Positions 1-5,040 of a stretch of 5,040 nucleotides of DNA are shown here, piece by piece. A model generated the notes under the pieces. It saw only the letters and a program-made list of their open reading frames with translations, was not told where the DNA came from and searched no databases. This DNA is from an uncultured Collinsella sp. (GTDB lineage Bacteria > Actinomycetota > Coriobacteriia > Coriobacteriales > Coriobacteriaceae). The position numbers and the translations under genes were made by a program. The number at the start of each line of letters is the position of its first letter. The first letter of the stretch is position 1. The DNA is taken from contig URMR01000140.1 of assembly GCA_900548935.1 (NCBI GenBank), forward strand, positions 1-5,040. The letters run 5' to 3'.

Positions 1-2
1 GT

Positions 3-1106
3 AAGGAATCCATCACCGGTCAGTATCTGTCCGGGGTTCGGAAAATCGAAATTCCGGCGAAGCGACGGGAAGGAAACGGACTGTCCCTTCGAGTGCTGGG
101 GGCTGCGGAGAACAACTTGAAGAATATCGATGTGGAGATTCCGGCAGGAAAGCTGGTATGCGTGACCGGTGTATCCGGTTCCGGCAAGAGCAGCTTGGTG
201 AACCGGATTATTTACAAAGGGGTTGCATCGGTAACCAATCGACTGCAGGAGACGCCGGGCAAATATCGGGAGATTCAGGGTATCGAGAACTTTGATAAGG
301 TTATCGATATCGACCAGTCGCCGATTGGCCGCACGCCGCGTTCCAACCCTGCTACCTATATCGGCCTGTGGGATGATCTTCGCGCGCTGTTTGCGAGTAC
401 GCCGGAGTCGAAGGCGCGCGGCTACTCGCCGGGTCGTTTCTCCTTTAATGTGAGTGGCGGGCGCTGCGAGGCGTGCAAGGGCGACGGGCAGATCAAGATC
501 GAGATGCACTTCCTTCCCGATATCTACGTTCCCTGCGAAGTTTGCGGCGGTAAACGCTACAACCGCGAGACACTCGAGGTCACCTACCGTGGCAAGACCA
601 TCTCGGACGTGCTCGACATGAGCGTCACCGAGGCGCTGGCCTTCTTTGGGAATATCCCGCAGATTAAGCGCAAGCTCCAGACGCTGTACGATGTAGGCTT
701 AGGCTACGTGAGCCTGGGCCAGCCCGCCACGACGCTCTCGGGCGGCGAGGCGCAGCGTGTGAAGCTCGCCAAGGAGCTTCATCGACGCCAGACGGGCAAG
801 ACGTTCTATATTTTGGACGAGCCTACGACCGGTCTTCATTTTGAGGACGTTCGCCAATTGCTAGATGTGCTTCAGCGTCTAGTCGATGCGGGCAATACGG
901 TGCTGGTGATCGAGCACAACCTCGATGTCATCAAGGTCGCCGATCGCCTGATCGATATGGGTCCCGAGGGTGGCAACGGCGGCGGAACTGTCGTGGTCTC
1001 GGGTACGCCAGAGCAGGTTGCGGCATGCCCGCAGAGCTATACCGGCAAGTTCTTGGCGCCGTTGCTCAAACGCGATAAGGAGCGTCAAGCGCAACTCGAT
1101 GCCTAA
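3..1106 (+). CDS. uvrA: UvrA, excinuclease ABC subunit A (C-terminal part; 5' end outside window)
   Basis: UvrA is the cytoplasmic ATPase that finds bulky DNA lesions and loads UvrB in nucleotide excision repair. The reading frame is open from nt 3, so the gene begins upstream; 367 codons are present of a protein usually about 940-970 residues long. An internal GTG at nt 93 is not the start, because the preceding 30 codons are also UvrA-like (ITGQYLSG, then KIEIPAKRR). In order I see the second ATPase's Walker A GVSGSGKSS (nt 168-194), the conserved DIDQSPIGRTPRSNPATY (from nt 306), a zinc module CEAC-19 residues-CEVC (nt 465-545), the ABC signature LSGGEAQRVKLA (nt 735-770), Walker B ILDEPTTGLH (LDEP at nt 813-824) and the switch histidine in VIEHNLDVIK (nt 915-917). 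It ends at TAA 1104-1106, followed by a terminator-like hairpin. All catalytic motifs of this half are intact. Codon usage changes sharply near nt 270-330 (see findings). Confidence 0.98.
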   Translation, partial: KESITGQYLSGVRKIEIPAKRREGNGLSLRVLGAAENNLKNIDVEIPAGKLVCVTGVSGSGKSSLVNRIIYKGVASVTNRLQETPGKYREIQGIENFDKVIDIDQSPIGRTPRSNPATYIGLWDDLRALFASTPESKARGYSPGRFSFNVSGGRCEACKGDGQIKIEMHFLPDIYVPCEVCGGKRYNRETLEVTYRGKTISDVLDMSVTEALAFFGNIPQIKRKLQTLYDVGLGYVSLGQPATTLSGGEAQRVKLAKELHRRQTGKTFYILDEPTTGLHFEDVRQLLDVLQRLVDAGNTVLVIEHNLDVIKVADRLIDMGPEGGNGGGTVVVSGTPEQVAACPQSYTGKFLAPLLKRDKERQAQLDA

Positions 1107-1128
1107 TACATAGGTGTTTTTGAAACAT

Positions 1129-1170
1129 GAGCGCCGCCGACTCCTTGCGATTCGGTGGCGCTCTCTTTGT
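1129..1170 (+). terminator. Rho-independent terminator downstream of uvrA
   Basis: GAGCGCCGCCGA (1129-1140) pairs with TCGGTGGCGCTC (1152-1163). This gives a 12-bp GC-rich stem with a single G-T wobble and an 11-nt loop, followed directly by the modest T-run TCTTTGT. It starts 22 nt after the uvrA stop codon. It probably ends the uvrA transcript and insulates it from ybaK. The T-tract is short and interrupted, so termination may be incomplete. Confidence 0.75.
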
Positions 1171-1197
1171 CGAGATGGCGTATGCCACGCAAATGGA

Positions 1198-1226
1198 CAT
1201 ATACTTAAATCTTACGTTCGTATATG
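1198..1226 (+). promoter_or_regulatory. AT-rich inverted repeat with a possible -10 box upstream of ybaK
   Basis: CATATAC (1198-1204) and GTATATG (1220-1226) are perfect inverted copies separated by 15 nt, so the arms start 22 bp apart, about two helical turns. That is the usual geometry for a dimeric regulator's operator. The left arm overlaps TATACT (1200-1205), a good -10 hexamer match, but no convincing -35 hexamer lies 16-18 nt upstream of it. The right arm abuts the purine-rich ribosome-binding region of ybaK. The site is the most AT-rich patch of the gap and follows the uvrA terminator, so it is the natural place for the promoter of ybaK-murJ-uvrC. Operator function is inference; a chance 7-bp repeat in AT-rich DNA is possible. 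Confidence 0.35.
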
Positions 1227-1230
1227 AGGG

Positions 1231-1236
1231 AAAGGA
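1231..1236 (+). promoter_or_regulatory. Ribosome binding site of ybaK
   Basis: AAAGGA ends 6 nt before the ATG at 1243, preceded by a second purine block GAGGG (1226-1230). This decides between two nearby ATGs: the one at 1238 opens a frame that stops after six codons (TGA 1256-1258), while the one at 1243 opens the full YbaK frame. Confidence 0.7.
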
Positions 1237-1242
1237 TATGCC

Positions 1243-1743
1243 ATGCCGAAGGCCGTGAAGACGCCAAAGACCAACGCCATGCGTGAGCTGGAAAGCGCCG
1301 GCATTCCTTATGTTCTCCATACGTACGAAGACGATGGCGATGAATCAGTGGGCCTTGGCGTTGCGATTTCAGAACAGCTTGGTGAGGAGCCCGGCCAGGG
1401 ATTCAAAACCCTGGTCTGTGTCACGCCGTCAAACGATCACGTTGTGTGCTGCATTCCCGTTGCCGATGAACTTGACCTGAAAGCTGCCGCACGCGCCGCA
1501 GGGGAGAAATCTCTCGCCATGATGCACGTGAAGGATTTGCTTGCCGCGACTGGCTATGTGCGCGGTGGCTGTAGTCCTGTCGGTATGAAAAAGCGTTATC
1601 GGACGCTGATCGATGAGACATGTGTCCTTTGGGATACCATTTTTATCTCGGGAGGCAAGCGCGGCTACCAGCTTGAGGTCGCACCCGACGACTTAGTTGC
1701 ATTTTGCGGGGCCACGGTCGCCCCGATTACGAGAGAGGACTGA
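1243..1743 (+). CDS. ybaK: YbaK/EbsC-family Cys-tRNA(Pro) deacylase
   Basis: A 166-residue cytoplasmic protein of the YbaK/EbsC family, which hydrolyses cysteine wrongly attached to tRNA(Pro) by prolyl-tRNA synthetase. The length is near that of E. coli YbaK (about 159). Visible family features are an N-terminal AMRELESAGIPYVLHTYE segment, the FKTLV block with the lysine (K55) that aligns with the catalytic lysine of H. influenzae YbaK, PVADELDLKAAARAAG (residues 72-87), TGYVRGGCSPVGMKKR (103-118) and ISGGKRGYQLEV (135-146). These GGxSP and SGGKRG motifs separate it from ProX-type and ProRS-embedded INS editing domains, although close relatives with other tRNA targets cannot be excluded. The start at ATG 1243 has a well-placed AAAGGA. 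The stop codon lies 3 nt before murJ, so it is probably the first gene of a ybaK-murJ-uvrC operon; I see no functional link to its partners beyond co-transcription. Confidence 0.93.
   Translation: MPKAVKTPKTNAMRELESAGIPYVLHTYEDDGDESVGLGVAISEQLGEEPGQGFKTLVCVTPSNDHVVCCIPVADELDLKAAARAAGEKSLAMMHVKDLLAATGYVRGGCSPVGMKKRYRTLIDETCVLWDTIFISGGKRGYQLEVAPDDLVAFCGATVAPITRED
1732..1739 (+). promoter_or_regulatory. Ribosome binding site of murJ, inside the ybaK 3' end
   Basis: AGAGAGGA lies within the last codons of ybaK, and its AGGA core ends 7 nt before the murJ ATG at 1747. The site lies inside translated ybaK, so ybaK and murJ translation are likely coupled. It supports 1747 as the true start, and hence the long N-terminal extension being translated. 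Confidence 0.7.
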
Positions 1744-1746
1744 GCG

Positions 1747-3993
1747 ATGCCGCAGGAAGAATCAAAGCGCGGGGCTCATTTTGCAAACGGGCCGACCCCC
1801 TCGGCGCCTTCGCCTGAGCTGGCTTCGGTCGAACATGAGATTCGTAGAGCCTGGTCGGCTGCCGCCGATCCGGGTGAGACGGCGGTGTATTTGCGTGCCG
1901 CCGGTGCCGGTCCGGTGCCTTCTCATTCGCCGCTTTCCTCGACTCGACCCGACGAGACGGCTGTGTTTTTGGCCGCTGCTCGTACAGGCGTGGATCGGAT
2001 GTCCAGCACTTCGGATACGCCTCATGCTCCGCGTCCCGATGAGACTGCGGTGTTTTTGATGGCCGCACAAGGGAAAAGTTCGCATCAGGGCGCCGCCGTT
2101 AGCCCTGCAACGCAGGACGCCCGAGATGATGGCGAACCGTTGCTTTCTGATGACGAATGGTCTCCGCTCGGTTCTGTCGATCCCGTCGAAGGTGTGACGG
2201 TCGACGGCGATGACGATTGGGTTCCCTTGTCGTTTTCTGGTCAAGGTACTGCCACACAGGAAGTCGATACGGTGTTTGGGGATCATGCCGCGTCTGGCGA
2301 CAATGCGATTTTAGTCGATGACCCCTTTGCAGCGGACAGGTCTCTTTCCTCTGTGGATGAGATTAAGCCGCAGCCTGAGTCTCACATGGAATCTCAGGAT
2401 CACATAGACGATCTGGGCTCGTCCGACTACTCCACGGTTGGTCGGTCTGCCGGCCTTATGACCGTACTGACCATTTTGTCGCGTGTCACCGGTTTCATCC
2501 GCACGTGGGCCATGGCAGCCGCCATCGGCATGTCGCTGCTCTCGTCCTCCTATCAGGTCGCTAACAACCTGCCCAATATGCTCTACGAACTCGTGATGGG
2601 CGGCATGCTTGTGACGGCGTTTTTGCCCGTGTACATGGGCGTGAGGCGTGAACAGGGCCGCGAAGCCTCAAATGAATATGTTGGAAACCTGCTTGGCATC
2701 CTGCTCCTGCTGCTGGGCGGCATTTCGGTGCTGGGTACCGTGTTCGCTCCGGGCTTTATTTGGACGCAATCGTTCCTTTCGGGTGACGGCGGCAGCATGG
2801 ATACCGCTGCGTTCATGTTCCGTTTCTTTGCCATCCAGATATTGTTTTATGGTCTGGGCTCGGTGTTCTCGGGCGTTCTCAACGCGCATCGCGATTACTT
2901 TTGGTCGACGTTCGCCCCCGTTTTGAACAACGTGATCGTTATCGCCAGCTTTATTGGTTTTGCGCCCGTGTCCGCGCAATTTGGCGAGCAGACAGGCATC
3001 ATCTTGATTGCGGCCGGTACGACCCTCGGTGTCTTTGTTCAGATGGCATGTCAGATTCCCGCGCTTGGCAAGTACGGCGTGCATCCCCATACCCATATCG
3101 ACTTTAAGGATCCTGCGCTTCGTCAGACGATTGCGCTCGGTATCCCGACGCTGCTCGCCACGGTGTGCATGTTTGTCTCGACTTCTATCACCAACGCTGC
3201 CGCGCTGGTGGTCCAGCCCGAGACTGGCCCTTCCGTCATCGCCTATGCGCGCCTGTGGTACACGCTGCCCTACGCGCTGATTGCCGCCTCGCTTTCGACG
3301 GCGCTCTATACCGAGCTTTCGCATGATGCTCAGGAGCAAGACTACGATAGTGTTCGCAGCGGCATCTCGAACGGCGTTGCTCAGATTCTCTTCTTCCTGA
3401 TTCCATTTGCGCTGTATTTGATCGTCTTCGCCCGCCCGCTCAATATGATCTATTGCACTGGCAAGTTCGATGAGTCTGGTGTTGCGTTGGTGTCGGAGTT
3501 CCTTATTTACCAGGCTCCTTCGTTGCCACTTTACGGAGCGGTTGTGCTTATGCAGAAGAGCTTCTCGGCCTTGCTCGATATGAAGCCCTTCGGTCGTTAT
3601 TGTCTTTATTCCACCATTGGGCAGGTCGGTTCGGTGCTGTTGTTTGGCGTGGTGCTTGGCTATGGTATGCCTGCGATCGCACTTTCGTATGTCGTCGACT
3701 ACGTGATTTTGGTTGGCTGCTCGCTGTGGTGGCTGCGCCGTCGCCTGCATGGCCTTCAGGTCAAATCTATTCTGCATGGCAGCTTCTTTGGCCTTTTGCT
3801 TGGAGGCCTGGGTGCGGCTGCGGGTGCCGGTGTCATGTGGGCGCTTGAGCACTTTTTCGGCGCGCTCGGCGGCTCGATTCTGATTACCTTGGGCTATGTT
3901 TGCGTTGCGGGCATCGTCTCGCTCGCCGTCACCTTTGGCCTGGCCATCGCCTTTAAGGTGCCCGAGGTCTCCTCGCTGCTTCGCCGCAAGTAG
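1747..3993 (+). CDS. murJ: MurJ (MviN) lipid II flippase with a ~230-residue N-terminal extension
   Basis: MurJ is the MOP-superfamily membrane protein that moves lipid II across the cytoplasmic membrane for peptidoglycan synthesis. The protein has 748 residues. The MurJ core spans about 231-748, close to the full 511 residues of E. coli MurJ, and has about 14 hydrophobic segments. Core signatures are ILSRVTGFIR (243-252; R246 and R252 match E. coli R18 and R24), ANNLPNMLYELVMGGMLVTAFLPVY (272-296), GVLNAHRDYFWSTFAPVLNNV (376-396) and GKFDESG near 572-578. Residues 1-230 are hydrophilic, acidic, low in complexity and not part of the usual family. They hold three PxETAVxLxAA repeats with threonines T45, T71 and T100, then two acidic-W-x-P-L repeats. 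MurJ's N-terminus is cytoplasmic, so this tail should face kinases and FHA proteins. A strong ribosome binding site fixes the start at 1747. The stop is 6 nt before uvrC. No signal peptide or frameshift is seen. Confidence 0.95.
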   Translation: MPQEESKRGAHFANGPTPSAPSPELASVEHEIRRAWSAAADPGETAVYLRAAGAGPVPSHSPLSSTRPDETAVFLAAARTGVDRMSSTSDTPHAPRPDETAVFLMAAQGKSSHQGAAVSPATQDARDDGEPLLSDDEWSPLGSVDPVEGVTVDGDDDWVPLSFSGQGTATQEVDTVFGDHAASGDNAILVDDPFAADRSLSSVDEIKPQPESHMESQDHIDDLGSSDYSTVGRSAGLMTVLTILSRVTGFIRTWAMAAAIGMSLLSSSYQVANNLPNMLYELVMGGMLVTAFLPVYMGVRREQGREASNEYVGNLLGILLLLLGGISVLGTVFAPGFIWTQSFLSGDGGSMDTAAFMFRFFAIQILFYGLGSVFSGVLNAHRDYFWSTFAPVLNNVIVIASFIGFAPVSAQFGEQTGIILIAAGTTLGVFVQMACQIPALGKYGVHPHTHIDFKDPALRQTIALGIPTLLATVCMFVSTSITNAAALVVQPETGPSVIAYARLWYTLPYALIAASLSTALYTELSHDAQEQDYDSVRSGISNGVAQILFFLIPFALYLIVFARPLNMIYCTGKFDESGVALVSEFLIYQAPSLPLYGAVVLMQKSFSALLDMKPFGRYCLYSTIGQVGSVLLFGVVLGYGMPAIALSYVVDYVILVGCSLWWLRRRLHGLQVKSILHGSFFGLLLGGLGAAAGAGVMWALEHFFGALGGSILITLGYVCVAGIVSLAVTFGLAIAFKVPEVSSLLRRK
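1867..2067 (+). repeat. Three DETAVF-type peptide repeats in the MurJ N-terminal tail
   Basis: Copies at nt 1867-1902 (DPGETAVYLRAA, residues 41-52), 1945-1980 (RPDETAVFLAAA, 67-78) and 2032-2067 (RPDETAVFLMAA, 96-107), spaced 26 and 29 residues apart. The shared core is P-[GD]-E-T-A-V-[YF]-L-x-A-A. The DNA is also similar (GAGAC[GT]GC[GT]GTGT[AT]TTTG), while the linkers between copies are unrelated Pro/Ser-rich sequence. That contrast points to selection on the motif itself. Confidence 0.85.
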
Positions 3994-3995
3994 GT
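3988..3995 (+). promoter_or_regulatory. Ribosome binding site of uvrC overlapping the murJ stop codon
   Basis: AAGTAGGT differs from the ideal AAGGAGGT at one base, and its AGG core ends 5 nt before the GTG at 4000. The murJ stop TAG (3991-3993) lies inside it, so ribosomes finishing murJ sit on the uvrC initiation site and translation is probably coupled. It supports the GTG start at 4000; no in-frame ATG occurs until codon 46, inside the nuclease domain. Confidence 0.75.
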
Positions 3996-3999
3996 AAAC

Positions 4000-5040
4000 G
4001 TGGCGGGTCACGATAACATTCCAACGCTTGCCGAACAGGTTTCGCGCGTTCCCACGCAGCCCGGATGTTACCTTTGGAAAGATGCCAAGGGCGATGTCAT
4101 CTATGTGGGTAAGGCGAAAAACCTGCGCGCCCGCATGCGCCAATACGTAACGCTGCAAGATGAGCGTCAGAAGATCCCACTTATGATGCAGCTGGTGGCG
4201 AGTTTCGACTATATCGTCGTTGAGACCGAGCACGAGGCATTGGTACTCGAACGCAATCTGATCGGTCAGTACCATCCGTACTTTAATGTCGACCTTAAGG
4301 ACGATAAGAGCTATCCCTTTATCGCTATCACCAAAAGCGATCTATTTCCCGCTATTAAATACACGCGCGAGCGCCATAAGCCCGGCACGCGCTATTTTGG
4401 TCCCTATACCGACAGCCGTGCGGCGCGTGAGACTATCGATACGCTGCGTAAGGTCATCCCCATTTGCTCGGCTTCTTGTGCGGAGTGGCGTCGATGCCGC
4501 CGTATCGTCGAGTCCCACAAGGGCGAAGAAGATATCGTTAATATGATTTGCGCGCAAAACGGACGGCCTTGCTTTGACTATCATGTCGGCCGTGGGCCGG
4601 GGGCGTGTGTCGGCGCGATTTCCCCTGCCGACTATGCCAAGAACGTCAAGCGTGTCGAACGTTTCTTGTCGGGCCATCGCAAGGATGTCGTCGACGAGCT
4701 TACGTCCGAGATGACGGAGGCAGCCGAGGCACTCGATTTTGAGCGTGCGGCGCGCGTCAAGCGTCGTCTGGAAGTCATTAGGGGCCTGGACGATCGTCAA
4801 CAGGTCGTTTTTCCATCGAGCGTCGATATCGACGTCATCGGCTTCTATCGCGAAGAGACTATCTCTGCCGCCTGTGTCTTTGTCGTTCGCGAGGGCCGAA
4901 CGGTTCGAACTTGTGAGTTCATCCTCGATAAAGGCCTGGATGTCGACGAGGAAGAGCTTCAATCGGGCTTTCTTAAGCGCTATTACGACAAGACGGCTGA
5001 TATTCCAGCCGAGATCAATCTCTCTGTCGAGCTTGAGGAT
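4000..5040 (+). CDS. uvrC: UvrC, excinuclease ABC subunit C (N-terminal 347 codons; 3' end outside window)
   Basis: UvrC binds the UvrB-DNA complex and cuts on both sides of the lesion. The frame starts at GTG 4000 and stays open to the right edge; full UvrC is about 600-700 residues. Residues 17-97 form the GIY-YIG nuclease domain responsible for the 3' cut: GCY (22-24), VIYVGKAKNLRARMRQY (33-49) and LERNLI (83-88). Y35, R45, E84 and N96 match the active-site residues Y29, R39, E76 and N88 of T. maritima UvrC. LKDDKSYPFI (99-108) and RYFGPY (131-136) are family blocks. A cysteine-bearing region covers 156-203. The UVR motif that binds UvrB is at about 228-263 (EMTEAAEALDFERAARVKRRLEVI within it). 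The RNase H-like domain for the 5' cut begins near residue 275, but its catalytic residues and the HhH tail lie beyond the window. It is co-transcribed with murJ. The Fe-S ligand pattern is unusual (see findings). Confidence 0.98.
   Translation, partial: MAGHDNIPTLAEQVSRVPTQPGCYLWKDAKGDVIYVGKAKNLRARMRQYVTLQDERQKIPLMMQLVASFDYIVVETEHEALVLERNLIGQYHPYFNVDLKDDKSYPFIAITKSDLFPAIKYTRERHKPGTRYFGPYTDSRAARETIDTLRKVIPICSASCAEWRRCRRIVESHKGEEDIVNMICAQNGRPCFDYHVGRGPGACVGAISPADYAKNVKRVERFLSGHRKDVVDELTSEMTEAAEALDFERAARVKRRLEVIRGLDDRQQVVFPSSVDIDVIGFYREETISAACVFVVREGRTVRTCEFILDKGLDVDEEELQSGFLKRYYDKTADIPAEINLSVELED

Noticed and set aside
93..95. GTG at nt 93 as the start of a short, separate uvrA-like gene.
   Set aside because: The frame is open upstream to the window edge and reads UvrA linker sequence (ITGQYLSG), so this is an internal valine of a full-length UvrA.
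1167..1205. A full sigma-70-type promoter made of TTGTCG (1167-1172) and TATACT (1200-1205).
   Set aside because: The spacing is 27 nt, far from 16-18, and TTGTCG is part of the terminator tail. I kept only the -10 candidate, at low confidence.
1238..1258. Six-codon ORF (ATG 1238 to TGA 1256) overlapping the ybaK start, a possible leader peptide.
   Set aside because: Its ATG is only 1 nt after the AGGA core, although GAGGG is better placed for it. It has no attenuator structure or telling amino-acid content, and ATGCCATG is easily made by chance.
1066..1320. A - strand frame spanning the uvrA-ybaK gap, a possible small convergent gene.
   Set aside because: It runs through the terminator stem and into ybaK. 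I see no ribosome binding site or recognisable motif.
1762..2286. A 174-codon - strand frame and a 120-codon + strand frame (1697-2059) over the MurJ extension, which could suggest the extension is not the real coding frame.
   Set aside because: The murJ frame here is continuous with the core, has a strong ribosome binding site, and encodes peptide repeats conserved at protein level with synonymous changes. The alternatives are Arg/Pro-rich without motifs.
2668..4275. A 535-codon open frame on the - strand covering most of murJ and the start of uvrC.
   Set aside because: It lies wholly opposite two well-supported genes. The product is an Arg/His/Gln-rich sequence with no recognisable domain, as expected from the reverse complement of hydrophobic GC-biased membrane-protein codons. 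It has no clear ribosome binding site.
4342..4962. A 206-codon open frame on the - strand inside uvrC.
   Set aside because: It is fully antisense to conserved UvrC motifs, and the product matches no family I recognise. It is a shadow frame.

Overview
The window looks like chromosomal DNA from a moderately GC-rich actinobacterium, most probably a gut coriobacterium of the Collinsella/Olsenella kind. This rests on the codon usage, the actinobacterial form of the MurJ core (LPNMLYEL where E. coli has LPNLLRR) and my memory of related sequences. It is an inference; no database search was possible. I see no insertion sequence, tRNA, rRNA, CRISPR array or phage gene. The four protein-coding genes all lie on the + strand and fill almost the whole window.

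Region by region: (1) nt 1-1106 is the C-terminal 367 codons of uvrA, the damage-sensing ATPase of nucleotide excision repair, cut by the left edge. (2) nt 1107-1242 is the only real gap. It holds a strong stem-loop that fits a uvrA terminator, then an AT-rich stretch with a perfect 7-bp inverted repeat and a possible -10 box, then a Shine-Dalgarno sequence. (3) nt 1243-1743 encodes a YbaK/EbsC-type Cys-tRNA(Pro) deacylase. (4) nt 1747-3993 encodes MurJ, the lipid II flippase, with an unusual hydrophilic N-terminal extension of about 230 residues. (5) nt 4000-5040 is the first 347 codons of uvrC, the incision nuclease of excision repair, which runs off the right edge.

ybaK, murJ and uvrC are separated by only 3 and 6 nt, so they are probably one transcript starting in the gap after uvrA. 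Two excision-repair genes therefore bracket a translation-quality gene and a cell-wall gene.

The most notable signal is in the MurJ extension: three copies of a P-[GD]-E-T-A-V-[YF]-L-x-A-A motif. They resemble the ETTSVF phospho-threonine motif of actinobacterial GarA/OdhI, which Ser/Thr kinases phosphorylate and FHA domains bind. This suggests kinase/FHA control of lipid II flipping by a tail at the opposite end from the regulatory region of mycobacterial MviN. Two further points: the first ~330 nt of uvrA use arginine and glycine codons quite unlike the rest of the gene, as in a mosaic gene; and UvrC lacks one of the four cysteines reported to bind an Fe-S cluster in E. coli UvrC, while carrying a cysteine-bearing insertion beside that site.
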